31,412 bases of DNA, from positions 1-31,412 of the forward strand of contig JBBDXW010000031.1 in the NCBI GenBank assembly GCA_040902105.1. The letters run 5' to 3'. Shown here one piece after another: positions 16,335-24,521 of the stretch. Origin of the DNA: IDS-8 sp040902105. Its GTDB lineage: Bacteria; Pseudomonadota; Gammaproteobacteria; Steroidobacterales; Woeseiaceae. The position numbers were made by a program, and so were the translations under genes. Position 1 is the stretch's first letter. Each line of letters opens with the position of its first letter. Below the pieces are notes generated by a model. The model was not told the origin of the DNA. It saw only the letters and a list, made by a program, of their open reading frames with translations, and ran no database searches.

Positions 16335-16490
16335 GCTGCCGTGGCCCGGCGGGTGCCAGTGGACGCCTCGGGGACTAAACCTGATCGCCAGCATCCGGTC
16401 AGAACATCAACCGATTATTCATTCATTACCATGACCCGCCATCGTCACCGTTTTCTCACGCACCCGTTCCACGTCTTCCGGAGTTTCCCT

Positions 16491-17339
16491 ATGCGCTACC
16501 TTGCAATACTCGGCATGATTTTCGCGGCCGGGTTGGCTGCGTGCGATTCCGGCCAGGAAGCTCCGCAATCGTCCATGCCGCAAGCGATCGAGGAAGAGGC
16601 GCCGGAGGCGCCGGCCGCTGCGGACGAAGCGGCGGCGGAAAGCGCGGAAGCGAAGCCGGAGCTGGTCGAGGAATCGGCGGCCGTCGCGGACGACTTGCAG
16701 CCTGAAAATCAGCCCATACTGCTCGCGCAGGACAACGTCGCGCCACCCGCCGGCGACTGGAAGTTCACTGAGGGACGCCATTTCCATCGCCTCGTGCCGA
16801 CGCAGCCCACCGTTGGCGGCTCAGACAAGATCGAAGTTGCCGAGATCTTCTGGTACGGCTGCAACCATTGCCTGGATTTCGAGCCGCACATCAATCGCTG
16901 GGCCGAAAACAAGCCGCTGAACGTACGCTTCGTCCGCATCCCTGCCATGTGGAACCCTCTCGTGAAACTCCACGGGCAGCTTTACTACACTGAAGAGGTG
17001 CTGGTGAAGAACGAGAAAATCGAAGACCCAAAGGCGTTTCACGCCGCCGTGTTCAACGAGTATCACCGTCGCGGTAATCGCCTGACGTCGGAGGCCGCCA
17101 TTCAGGCATTGTTCGAACGCCTCGGGGTCAGCGCGGAAGATTTTCAGACTACGTGGAAATCGTTCGAAGTCGCGCAAAAGATGCGGGTTGCCGAAGACCT
17201 CGCGCGCCGTTACAGCATCTCCGGCGTTCCGGCCGTGGTCGTCAACGGGAAGTATCGAACCGGCGGCGCGGAAGCCGGAGGATATCCGGAACTGCTTGAA
17301 GTCATTGACGAACTGGTCGCTCGCGAGACTGCTCGATAG
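16491..17339 (+). CDS. dsbA: DsbA-type thiol:disulfide interchange lipoprotein
   Basis: A 282-residue thioredoxin-fold oxidase for disulfide formation in exported proteins. It is unusual in being a predicted lipoprotein: the signal ends in the lipobox GLAAC with C18, and Asp19 at position +2 is the classical inner-membrane retention signal. A roughly 65-residue tether very rich in Ala and Glu follows, then the DsbA fold. The active site is C124-N-H-C127, where E. coli has CPHC, and the cis-proline loop is SGVPAVVVNG with P247. The ATG at 16491 has GGAG seven bases upstream, so the 50 residues of open frame before it are not used. The stop codon TAG is the first three bases of the palindromic element that follows. 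Confidence 0.9.
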   Translation: MRYLAILGMIFAAGLAACDSGQEAPQSSMPQAIEEEAPEAPAAADEAAAESAEAKPELVEESAAVADDLQPENQPILLAQDNVAPPAGDWKFTEGRHFHRLVPTQPTVGGSDKIEVAEIFWYGCNHCLDFEPHINRWAENKPLNVRFVRIPAMWNPLVKLHGQLYYTEEVLVKNEKIEDPKAFHAAVFNEYHRRGNRLTSEAAIQALFERLGVSAEDFQTTWKSFEVAQKMRVAEDLARRYSISGVPAVVVNGKYRTGGAEAGGYPELLEVIDELVARETAR

Positions 17340-17508
17340 TGTACCCCGTCGTAAATAATCGACTATTCTCGCGAGCGACCCTAGTGACTGGCAAGGGCGG
17401 CTGGCAAGGCGCGACGACGAGTAGCACCGTTATCGCGAGGAGTCGCAACGCCGCCAGACGCGACAAGGCGCCGCGGGAACGGTCAATTATTTGCGACGGG
17501 GTGCACTA
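17337..17508. repeat. Palindromic MITE-like element with 37-bp inverted termini
   Basis: The arms are 17337-17373 (starting TAGTGTACCCCGTCG) and 17472-17508 (ending GACGGGGTGCACTA). Aligned as inverted repeats they match at about 31 of 37 positions, and nearly all differences are transitions. The interior holds a direct repeat CTGGCAAGG (17388-17396 and 17401-17409) and further partly palindromic GC-rich sequence. The left arm begins on the dsbA stop codon. No transposase frame and no clear target-site duplication are seen. It could be a mobile miniature element, a dispersed palindrome, or a termination structure. Confidence 0.7.
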
Positions 17509-17547
17509 GCCCGGATCGTTCCCATGTCCAGCGTAGCAGGTGACGGT

Positions 17548-19320
17548 ATGAAGACCTTCCGGGCCGCAGTTGCCGTCGCATTTTTCACCTTGGGCGGTGC
17601 GGCATGGGCATCGCCTGCGGACGACGCGTTTCACAAACTCGCTGCCGATTTCATCGACGACCTGCCTGAATTCTCGCCCGTGTATGCAACTTCGATTGGC
17701 GACCACCGGTCCGACCATCTGCTCGACCAGGTAGACGGCGACGGGCGATCGCGGAAAATGGCGTTGTACAGGAAGTACCGTACGGACCTCCAGGCAATTG
17801 CGTGGGAGGAATTGTCGCGCGCCAACAAAATCGATGCCGAAATCCTCCGCGCGGAGATTGATTCGAACATCTGGTCCCTCGAAACCTTCCAGGAGTGGGC
17901 CTGGAATCCACTCGTCTATGTAAACCTGGCGGGCTCTTCGCTTTACGGCCTGATGGCGCGCGACTTCGCCCCTGTCGAAGAGCGCGTAGAGAATGCCGCG
18001 TCAAGACTCGAGCAGTTGCCCCGCTTCCTCCGCCAGGCGCGCGATTCGTTACAACGCGCGCGAGTGCCGAAAATTCATGCCGAAACCGCGATTCAGCAGA
18101 ATCAGGGCATCCATTCGATCGTCGACACGATGATCCTGCCGCACAGGGATGCGTTGCCGGCCGAGCTGGCGACCCGGCTGGACGCGGCGATCGCCACGGC
18201 AACGGACGCGCTGGGCCAGCATCAGACCTGGCTCGAGGAGAAACTGTTGCCCGTCGCTGCCGGTGATTTTCGCATTGGCGCCCGGCTCTTCGACGAAAAA
18301 CTCCGTTTCGCGCTCAATTCACCGCTCGGGCGACGCCAGATCCGTCAGCGGGCTGAAAGCGAGTACGTCGTCGTGCGCGATGACATGTACGCGATCGCAA
18401 AGGACGTGTATTCCGGAATGCACACTTACGCGTCATTCCCGGACCAGCCGGATGACGCATTCAAACAGGTGATCATTCGCGCCGCTCTTGAGCAGGCTTA
18501 CCGTCACCTTCCCGAGCCCGAGGCGATTGTCGAGATCGCGAAAGACAATTTGCAGCAGGCTACGGATTTCGTCAGGGAGCACAACCTCATGACGGTCCCC
18601 GAGGATCCGATCGATATCATCGTCATGCCGGAGTATCAGCGTGGCGTGTCGGTCGCATACCTCGACCCGCCCGGCCCGCTGGACAAAGGACAGAAATCGT
18701 TTTACGCCGTCGCTCCCCTGCCGGAAAACTGGACTCCTGAGCAGGTCAATTCCTTCCTTCGGGAACACAACCTCTATTCAATTCAGAACCTGACGCTGCA
18801 CGAAGCGATGCCGGGTCACTACCTGCAACTTGCATTGAGCAATCGCTATCCGTCCACGTTGCGCGCCGTGCTCTGGTCCGGCCCGTTCGTCGAAGGTTGG
18901 GCGGTTTACGGCGAGCGCGTGATGATCGACGCCGGTTACCTGGACAGCGAGGCGTTGATGCGCCTCATCAATCTCAAGTGGTACCTGCGCACCGTTACGA
19001 ACGCGATCATCGACCAGGCCATCCATGTCGACGGCATGACGCGCGAGGCGGCCATGCGACTCATGATAGAGGGCGGGTTCCAGGAAGAACGCGAGGCTGC
19101 CGGCAAGTGGGTGCGCGCGCAGCTCTCGTCGACGCAGCTTTCCACCTATTTTGTCGGCTACCAGGAGCATGTCGATATGCGGAAGGCGGTCGAGCAGGCA
19201 TGGGGTGACGACTTCACTTTGCGCCGCTATCACGATCAGGCGCTTTCCTATGGCTCGCCGCCGGTCAAGTTCGTGCGGGCGCTGATGCTCGACGAAGAGA
19301 TACCGCACGATTCGAGGTAA
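17548..19320 (+). CDS. Exported DUF885-family protein (putative metallopeptidase-like)
   Basis: A 590-residue DUF885 protein. A Sec signal peptide ends at about AAWA (near residue 22). The family signature HEAMPGHYLQ begins at H418, with E419 and H424 arranged like a zinc-peptidase H-E-x5-H motif. WAVYGERVM (about 451-459) and a conserved glycine/arginine-rich C-terminus (LSYGSPPVKFVRALML) agree with the family. DUF885 proteins are thought to be peptidase-like, but the substrate is unknown. The ATG at 17548 has an AGG ribosome site about seven bases upstream; two earlier in-frame starts lie inside or next to the palindromic element. Confidence 0.85.
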   Translation: MKTFRAAVAVAFFTLGGAAWASPADDAFHKLAADFIDDLPEFSPVYATSIGDHRSDHLLDQVDGDGRSRKMALYRKYRTDLQAIAWEELSRANKIDAEILRAEIDSNIWSLETFQEWAWNPLVYVNLAGSSLYGLMARDFAPVEERVENAASRLEQLPRFLRQARDSLQRARVPKIHAETAIQQNQGIHSIVDTMILPHRDALPAELATRLDAAIATATDALGQHQTWLEEKLLPVAAGDFRIGARLFDEKLRFALNSPLGRRQIRQRAESEYVVVRDDMYAIAKDVYSGMHTYASFPDQPDDAFKQVIIRAALEQAYRHLPEPEAIVEIAKDNLQQATDFVREHNLMTVPEDPIDIIVMPEYQRGVSVAYLDPPGPLDKGQKSFYAVAPLPENWTPEQVNSFLREHNLYSIQNLTLHEAMPGHYLQLALSNRYPSTLRAVLWSGPFVEGWAVYGERVMIDAGYLDSEALMRLINLKWYLRTVTNAIIDQAIHVDGMTREAAMRLMIEGGFQEEREAAGKWVRAQLSSTQLSTYFVGYQEHVDMRKAVEQAWGDDFTLRRYHDQALSYGSPPVKFVRALMLDEEIPHDSR

Positions 19321-19646
19321 CGGTTCGCCGCCCGGCAAACGGGAAATTCAACGGGAATTGAACGCGAGATTCCAGGGCCTCTTTTCCAGCATTCCTTTGT
19401 GAATGCGCTTCGCATTCTCGGATCTCAGCACGTTGGTTATATGCGCATGGCCAAGCCGTGAAAAATCCGCAAGAATGGATTCGAGATTCAGGGACGAACT
19501 CAAATGGAAGCTCATTGGTTACCTCTTGGTACTTCCGTCTCCGTCAATGGAAGCACGGCGGCCCGGAAATTACCCGCCGCATTTGCCTCACGGACAGGCC
19601 AACGCTATTGTTCCGGCAAGAAGAAGGCAAGCTGAGGAGTCTGCAA
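19321..19646. other. Intergenic region upstream of the serine hydrolase
   Basis: These 326 bases contain short open frames in two frames, but no family is recognised. A seven-base-pair hairpin GAATGCG/CGCATTC with loop CTT lies at 19401-19417, without a following T-run. The downstream ribosome site GAGGAG is at 19634-19639. An eroded gene is possible, but nothing proves it. Confidence 0.4.
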
Positions 19647-21059
19647 ATGACGGCAAGCGTTGCCCGCTGGTTGCCGCCAGCGTGCCTGGCGGTTCTGTTG
19701 GCCGGCGCCGCACACGGCGCGGCGACCTATGAGCGGCCGGGCGGCGTCGCGGACGCCGACGAGCCACTTATCGTCGCGGGTTACCGCGCCCTGTTTACCT
19801 GCTCTGCGCATTTCTTTGCCGGCAGGCCGTTTGCGGATATCGAGAAGGTCGAGTTGATCGACACGGCGAAGCACACATTTCCCGATCCCGTCATCGACGA
19901 GACTCGACAACTCGTGGCGGCGTCCGACAATGACGGCACCACGCAGATCGCGGTATACCGGGATTCGATGGGCTGCACGCTCCTCCCGCCACATTGGGAC
20001 ATCGGCAGCGCTGCGCGATTACCCTACGTACCCTACCCCGACGCACCGGATGTCGCGGACCTTGCGTTTCCCGCGGGCGACAAGGTCGCCCTACAGGACG
20101 ACGGCCTGCATCGTGACTACCGCGGCCTGCGAACGGTGCTCGATCGGGCGTTCGACGGCAGAAGCTATGGGGACGGCGTCGTCACGGCCGGCGTCATCGT
20201 GCTTCGCGGCGGCAAAATCGTCGCCGAGCGCTACCGTCGCGGGTTCGGGATCCGGAACGGCTATCGCACCTGGTCAACCGCCAAAAGTATTACGGCCGCG
20301 TTGATGGGCATCGCCGCACACAAGGGTCTGCTCGATCTGGATGCGCCGGCGGCAATTCCCGAGTGGCAATACCCGGGAGACCCGCGTCAGAAAATCACCT
20401 ACAAGCATCTGCTATGGATGTCGAGCGGTTTATACAGCGGCGGCAACAATACCTATGCCGTCTATTTTGGCGGCCAGGATGCGATCAGCGCGATAACGGG
20501 TACTGAACTCGAAGCGGAGCCCGGGACACGATGGAAGTACGCGAACAACGATTCGATGTTGCTGCTCCGCGCGCTGCGCAACGTTCTCGGCAACGATCTG
20601 AGGTACCTGAGATTCCCCTACGACGAATTGCTGTACCGCATCGGCATGTATCACACCCGCATGGAGACCGACCATCTCGGCAATTTCATCGGCTCCAGCC
20701 AGGTTTATACGACGGCGCGAGACCTTGCGCGCTTCGGCCTGCTGCTTGCGAACGACGGCGTGTGGAACGGAGAGCGGCTGCTGCCCGAGGACTGGGTGGA
20801 ATTCTCGCGGACGCCGGCGCCCGCAAAGCCGGTCGAAGAAGGTACGCGCGGCTACGGCGCGCAGTTCTGGCTGCTGGACTCGATGCCCGGAATCCCCAAG
20901 GGAACCTTCACGACCGCCGGAAACAAAGGTCAATACGTTACGGTCGTTCCCGGGCACGATCTCGTCATCGTCCGCACCGGCGTCGATCCCCTCGGCTCCA
21001 GCTGGCTGCACGACGCGTTCGTCGCGGAGATTCTTTCGCTGCTCGGCGACATGAACTGA
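19647..21059 (+). CDS. Exported class-C beta-lactamase-fold serine hydrolase
   Basis: A 470-residue serine hydrolase of the beta-lactamase/penicillin-binding (PF00144-type) family, exported by a signal peptide ending around AAHGA (about residues 20-24). The catalytic S-x-x-K is S210-T-A-K213, the Y-x-N is Y298-A-N300, and the third motif is probably TAGNKG at 423-428. An N-terminal domain of about 150 residues, with two cysteines (FTCSAHF and SMGCTLL), precedes the catalytic domain. Members act as esterases, peptidases or amidases, so true beta-lactam resistance should not be assumed. GAGGAG with a seven-base spacer fixes the ATG at 19647. Confidence 0.88.
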   Translation: MTASVARWLPPACLAVLLAGAAHGAATYERPGGVADADEPLIVAGYRALFTCSAHFFAGRPFADIEKVELIDTAKHTFPDPVIDETRQLVAASDNDGTTQIAVYRDSMGCTLLPPHWDIGSAARLPYVPYPDAPDVADLAFPAGDKVALQDDGLHRDYRGLRTVLDRAFDGRSYGDGVVTAGVIVLRGGKIVAERYRRGFGIRNGYRTWSTAKSITAALMGIAAHKGLLDLDAPAAIPEWQYPGDPRQKITYKHLLWMSSGLYSGGNNTYAVYFGGQDAISAITGTELEAEPGTRWKYANNDSMLLLRALRNVLGNDLRYLRFPYDELLYRIGMYHTRMETDHLGNFIGSSQVYTTARDLARFGLLLANDGVWNGERLLPEDWVEFSRTPAPAKPVEEGTRGYGAQFWLLDSMPGIPKGTFTTAGNKGQYVTVVPGHDLVIVRTGVDPLGSSWLHDAFVAEILSLLGDMN

Positions 21060-21117
21060 CGTCGTCTGGCTTTACGGAACAGACTCATGAAGAAACCCGC
21101 TTGCTTGTTGTAATTAA

Positions 21118-21456
21118 CGCCGTTTGAACCGGCAGATGCTGTCGCTCGCGGCCGACCATGGCGCTTCTATCTGCGGCTCGGCCATCAACCTGTTCGGCAT
21201 CAGTTCCGTATCGCCGGAATGCGCGGCTTTCGTAACGAAGAGTGCGATCAACAACACGACCACTCGTCAGTTGGTCGGCGAAGCATTCGTCACCGGCCCG
21301 CTGTTCGAAATGCCGGCGGGTGAGGTGCAGTCTGCCGGTACCATGAGTTCATACAAGGCTGAAGGTATCTGGTCGATCAACGACACCTTCATGGCTCGCG
21401 GCGGTTATCAGCGCGCTGTTCGTGCGCCGAACATCTCCGAGCTGTTCCAGCCGGCG
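21118..21456 (+). pseudogene. Fragment of a TonB-dependent receptor
   Basis: The reading frame shows CGSAINLFGISSVSPECAAFV and EAFVTGPLFEMPAGEVQ, then directly GTMSSYKAEGIWS and GGYQRAVRAPNISELFQPA. In intact TonB-dependent receptors these blocks are recognisable but separated by a long stretch of barrel strands. So both ends of the gene and an internal piece near 21330 have been lost, the latter in frame. A stop at 21115-21117 closes the frame upstream, and no signal peptide or plug domain is present. It cannot make a functional receptor. Confidence 0.8.
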
Positions 21457-21716
21457 GTTATCTCACCAACATGGCAACGTCCATCGGTGCCGCCTGTCGC
21501 GGATACGGATTCGCCTGGTTCCCCGAGGACAAGATCCGCGACGAACTCACGGACGGGATTCTGAAATTGCTGCCGCTTCGAGGCGGCCGTGAAAGAACGT
21601 TGCAGCTCTACCTCGTTTTCGGCGATGCCGATGCGACGGGGCCCGGCACCAGGCGGCTTGCCGAGATCATCAGGGAAGAGGTCGCCGACCATCAGGGAGG
21701 TCAGAGGAATCCATGA
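21453..21716 (+). pseudogene. C-terminal fragment of a LysR-type regulator
   Basis: In the next frame the sequence reads GGYLTNMATSIGAACRGYGF, then AWFPEDKIRDEL, LKLLPLRGGRERTLQLYLVF and GPGTRRLAEIIREEV. That is the end of a LysR effector-binding domain (typical text: AACRGLGYAWLPE...LKPLPLREGGER...LYLVFADPD). The DNA-binding domain is absent. It joins the TonB-receptor fragment within a few bases of 21453-21456, where the two frames overlap on GGCGG. The natural LysR stop TGA is at 21714-21716. Confidence 0.8.
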
Positions 21717-22023
21717 TGTATCTGTATCCTGCTGCGTTTTGTGACATCATCCCGATTCCCGGCTGACCGACGAAGCGCGGTTCCCTGGTAGGAGAACCGG
21801 CGCCGCGATTTCAGATCGCTGCAGTTGTACACCGGGCAAACGCCGCGCAATCAATGCCTTCCCACGGCGACCCGCGCCGGCCTTACACCCACCAGGACCA
21901 CCCCCGAGAGCATGGGAGACCATGCGAGGACATGGAACAATGGCCCGCAATTTACCTGTATCCAAATCCGCCACGCGCGCGGATGACCGCGGAGATGAGC
22001 GCGGACGTGCCCCCGGAGAAGCA
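21717..22023. other. Leader region of the phosphoketolase gene
   Basis: No gene is seen in these 307 bases. A six-base-pair hairpin CGGTTC/GAACCG lies at 21778-21799 with the loop CCTGGTAGGA. The phosphoketolase frame is open back to 21922, but that part is not family-like. No convincing promoter could be placed. Confidence 0.4.
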
Positions 22024-24411
22024 ATGAAAAACAGGCGACATCAGCCAGACGATCGCGCCGCGCTGCTCAAACGCATGGACGCTTACTGGCGCGCCGCAAA
22101 CTATTTATCCGTCGGCCAGATTTACCTGATGACGAATCCGCTCTTGCGCGAGCCGCTCTCTCTGGAACACATCAAGCCGCGTTTGCTCGGCCACTGGGGC
22201 ACGACGCCCGGGCTCAACTTCATCTACGTGCATTTGAACCGCGTGATCAGGGAACGCGACCTCGACATGATGTTCCTGGCCGGTCCCGGCCATGGCGGTC
22301 CGGCACTGGTCGCGAACACCTGGCTCGAAGGAACTTACAGCGAGTTGTACCCGGACGTGTCGATGGACGCCGACGGCATGCGTCGTCTGTTCAAGCAGTT
22401 CTCGTTCCCGGGCGGTATTCCCAGCCATTGCGCGCCGGAAATTCCGGGATCGATTCACGAAGGCGGCGAACTGGGTTATGTGCTCGCGCACGGCTACGGC
22501 GCCGCATTCGACAATCCGGGATTGGTCGTCGCCTGCGTCGTCGGCGACGGCGAGGCCGAAACGGGACCGCTCGCAACGAGCTGGCATTCCAGTAAATTCC
22601 TGAACCCCGCCGCCGACGGCGCGGTATTGCCGATCCTGCACCTGAACGGCTGGAAGATCGCGAACCCGAGCTTCTTTGCGCGTATGCCGAACGAGGAGCT
22701 CGAGCATTTGTTACGCGGCTACGGCTACGAGCCGGCTTTCGTCGAAGGCGACGACCCGGCGGTACTGCACGATGAAATGGCCGGCGCTCTCGACCGTGCG
22801 CTCGACCGTATTGCGGCGATTCAACGCGAGGCACGCGCGAACGGCGTAAATGGACGACCGGTCTGGCCGATGCTCGTGTTGCGTACGCCGAAAGGCTGGA
22901 CCGGGCCGGACGAAGTCGACGGCGTTCCGGTGGAAGGAACCTGGCGTTCGCACCAGGTGCCACTGGCCGGCCTCAAGGAGAATCCGGATCATCTTGCGCA
23001 GCTCGAAAAATGGCTCCGCAGCTACCAGCCCGAAAAGCTGTTCAATGACGAGGGTCGTCCAATCCCTGAGTTGCTCGAACTCGCGCCGAAGGGCGCGCGC
23101 AGGATGGGCTCCAACCCGCACGCGAACGGCGGCGTACTGCTGAAAAACCTGCGGCTGCCCGACTTCCGGGACTACGCGATCGACGTGCAGAAGCCGGGCG
23201 GCAGCCAGGCCGAGTCGACACGGGTCCTTGGCGTTTACCTGCGGGACGTCATGAAGAGAAACCTCCAGAGCGCCAATTTTCTCGTGTTCGGTCCGGACGA
23301 GAACGCCTCGAACCGGCTTGGGGCGCTGTACGAAGCGACGGACAAGCGCTTCCTGGGCCCGTTTTTGCCCGTTGACGAGCACCTCGCGCCGGACGGCCGC
23401 GTTCTCGAAGTGCTGTCCGAGCACCTGTGCCAGGGTTGGCTCGAAGGCTACCTCCTGACCGGCCGGCACGGCTTCTTCTCCTGCTACGAGGCATTCATCC
23501 ACATTGTCGACTCGATGTTCAATCAGCACGCGAAGTGGCTCAAGGTCGCCAAGGAAATCCCGTGGCGGCGGTCGATCGCATCATTGAATTACCTGTTGAC
23601 CTCGCACGTCTGGCGACAGGACCACAACGGCTTCAGCCATCAGGACCCCGGCTTTATCGATCACGTCGTCAACAAGAAGGCGGACATCATCCGGGTCTAT
23701 CTGCCGCCGGATGCAAACACGCTTCTGTCTGTCGCCGACCATTGCCTGCGCTCGCGAGATTTCGTAAACGTGATCGTCGCCGGCAAGCAGATGCAGCCGC
23801 AGTATCTCGACATGGATGCCGCAATCAGGCATTGCGCCGCGGGCATCGGGATCTGGCCGTGGGCCAGTAACGATCACGACACCGAGCCGGATGTCGTTAT
23901 GGCCTGCTGCGGCGACGTGCCGACGATGGAAACGCTGGCGGCTGTTTCGATCATCCGCAAGCATCTCCCGGAGGTGAGGGTGCGCGTCGTCAATGTCGTG
24001 GATCTGATGACGCTGCAGCCGGACAGCGAGCATCCGCATGGCCTGCGGGATCGGGACTTCGACGCAATCTTCACCCGCGACAAGCCGATTATCTTCGCCT
24101 ACCACGGTTACCCCTGGCTGATCCACCGGCTGACCTACCGGCGCACGAACCATGACAACCTGCATGTACGCGGCTACAAGGAGGAAGGTACGACGACAAC
24201 GCCGTTCGACATGGCCGTCCTGAACGATATCGATCGCTTCCACCTCGTCGCGGACGTCATCGATCGGGTGCCGAGGGCTGGACCGGGGGCCGCATACTGC
24301 AAACAGTGGATACGCGACAAGCTGATCGAGCATAAGCAATACATCCATGAACATGGCGAGGATCTGCCCGAAGTGCGGCAATGGGCATGGCAGAGTGAAC
24401 AGGAGGCCTGA
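22024..24411 (+). CDS. xfp: Phosphoketolase (xylulose-5-P / fructose-6-P) Xfp
   Basis: A 795-residue thiamine-diphosphate enzyme that splits xylulose-5-phosphate (or fructose-6-phosphate) with phosphate to acetyl phosphate and glyceraldehyde-3-phosphate (or erythrose-4-phosphate). Family blocks seen are YWRAANYLSVGQIYL near the N-terminus, the GPGHGGPALVANTWLEGTY block, GDGEAETGPLATSWHSSKFL (thiamine/metal binding), FGPDENASNRL, and SHQDPGFIDHVVNKK. The ATG at 22024 has GGAG five bases upstream; the 34 residues of open frame before it look unlike the family. The acetate kinase gene follows on the same strand and would use the acetyl phosphate. Confidence 0.93.
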   Translation: MKNRRHQPDDRAALLKRMDAYWRAANYLSVGQIYLMTNPLLREPLSLEHIKPRLLGHWGTTPGLNFIYVHLNRVIRERDLDMMFLAGPGHGGPALVANTWLEGTYSELYPDVSMDADGMRRLFKQFSFPGGIPSHCAPEIPGSIHEGGELGYVLAHGYGAAFDNPGLVVACVVGDGEAETGPLATSWHSSKFLNPAADGAVLPILHLNGWKIANPSFFARMPNEELEHLLRGYGYEPAFVEGDDPAVLHDEMAGALDRALDRIAAIQREARANGVNGRPVWPMLVLRTPKGWTGPDEVDGVPVEGTWRSHQVPLAGLKENPDHLAQLEKWLRSYQPEKLFNDEGRPIPELLELAPKGARRMGSNPHANGGVLLKNLRLPDFRDYAIDVQKPGGSQAESTRVLGVYLRDVMKRNLQSANFLVFGPDENASNRLGALYEATDKRFLGPFLPVDEHLAPDGRVLEVLSEHLCQGWLEGYLLTGRHGFFSCYEAFIHIVDSMFNQHAKWLKVAKEIPWRRSIASLNYLLTSHVWRQDHNGFSHQDPGFIDHVVNKKADIIRVYLPPDANTLLSVADHCLRSRDFVNVIVAGKQMQPQYLDMDAAIRHCAAGIGIWPWASNDHDTEPDVVMACCGDVPTMETLAAVSIIRKHLPEVRVRVVNVVDLMTLQPDSEHPHGLRDRDFDAIFTRDKPIIFAYHGYPWLIHRLTYRRTNHDNLHVRGYKEEGTTTTPFDMAVLNDIDRFHLVADVIDRVPRAGPGAAYCKQWIRDKLIEHKQYIHEHGEDLPEVRQWAWQSEQEA

Positions 24412-24414
24412 GCA

Positions 24415-24489
24415 GTGACGACAAGTAACAGTGCAACCCGCGTAAATCCGGTCAAGGCGACGGCCCAGCAGGTGAACCGGGGCGCCTGA
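24415..24489 (+). CDS. Possible 24-residue open frame between xfp and ackA
   Basis: A GTG at 24415 follows a strong AGGAGG at 24401-24406 with an eight-base spacer, giving a 24-residue Thr/Asn/Ala/Gln-rich peptide (VTTSNSATRVNPVK...). The ribosome site lies at the very end of xfp. The peptide resembles nothing known. It may be the remnant of a longer gene, or a spacer that couples xfp to ackA translation. Whether it is expressed is unknown. Confidence 0.25.
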   Translation: MTTSNSATRVNPVKATAQQVNRGA

Positions 24490-24521
24490 GCGGCGCTCCG
24501 CAGCCCTCCACGCCTGATCGG

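Noticed and set aside
19647..21059. True AmpC-type beta-lactamase resistance gene
   Set aside because: It has the S-x-x-K and Y-x-N motifs but an extra N-terminal domain and no canonical KTG; the broad serine hydrolase family is the safer call.
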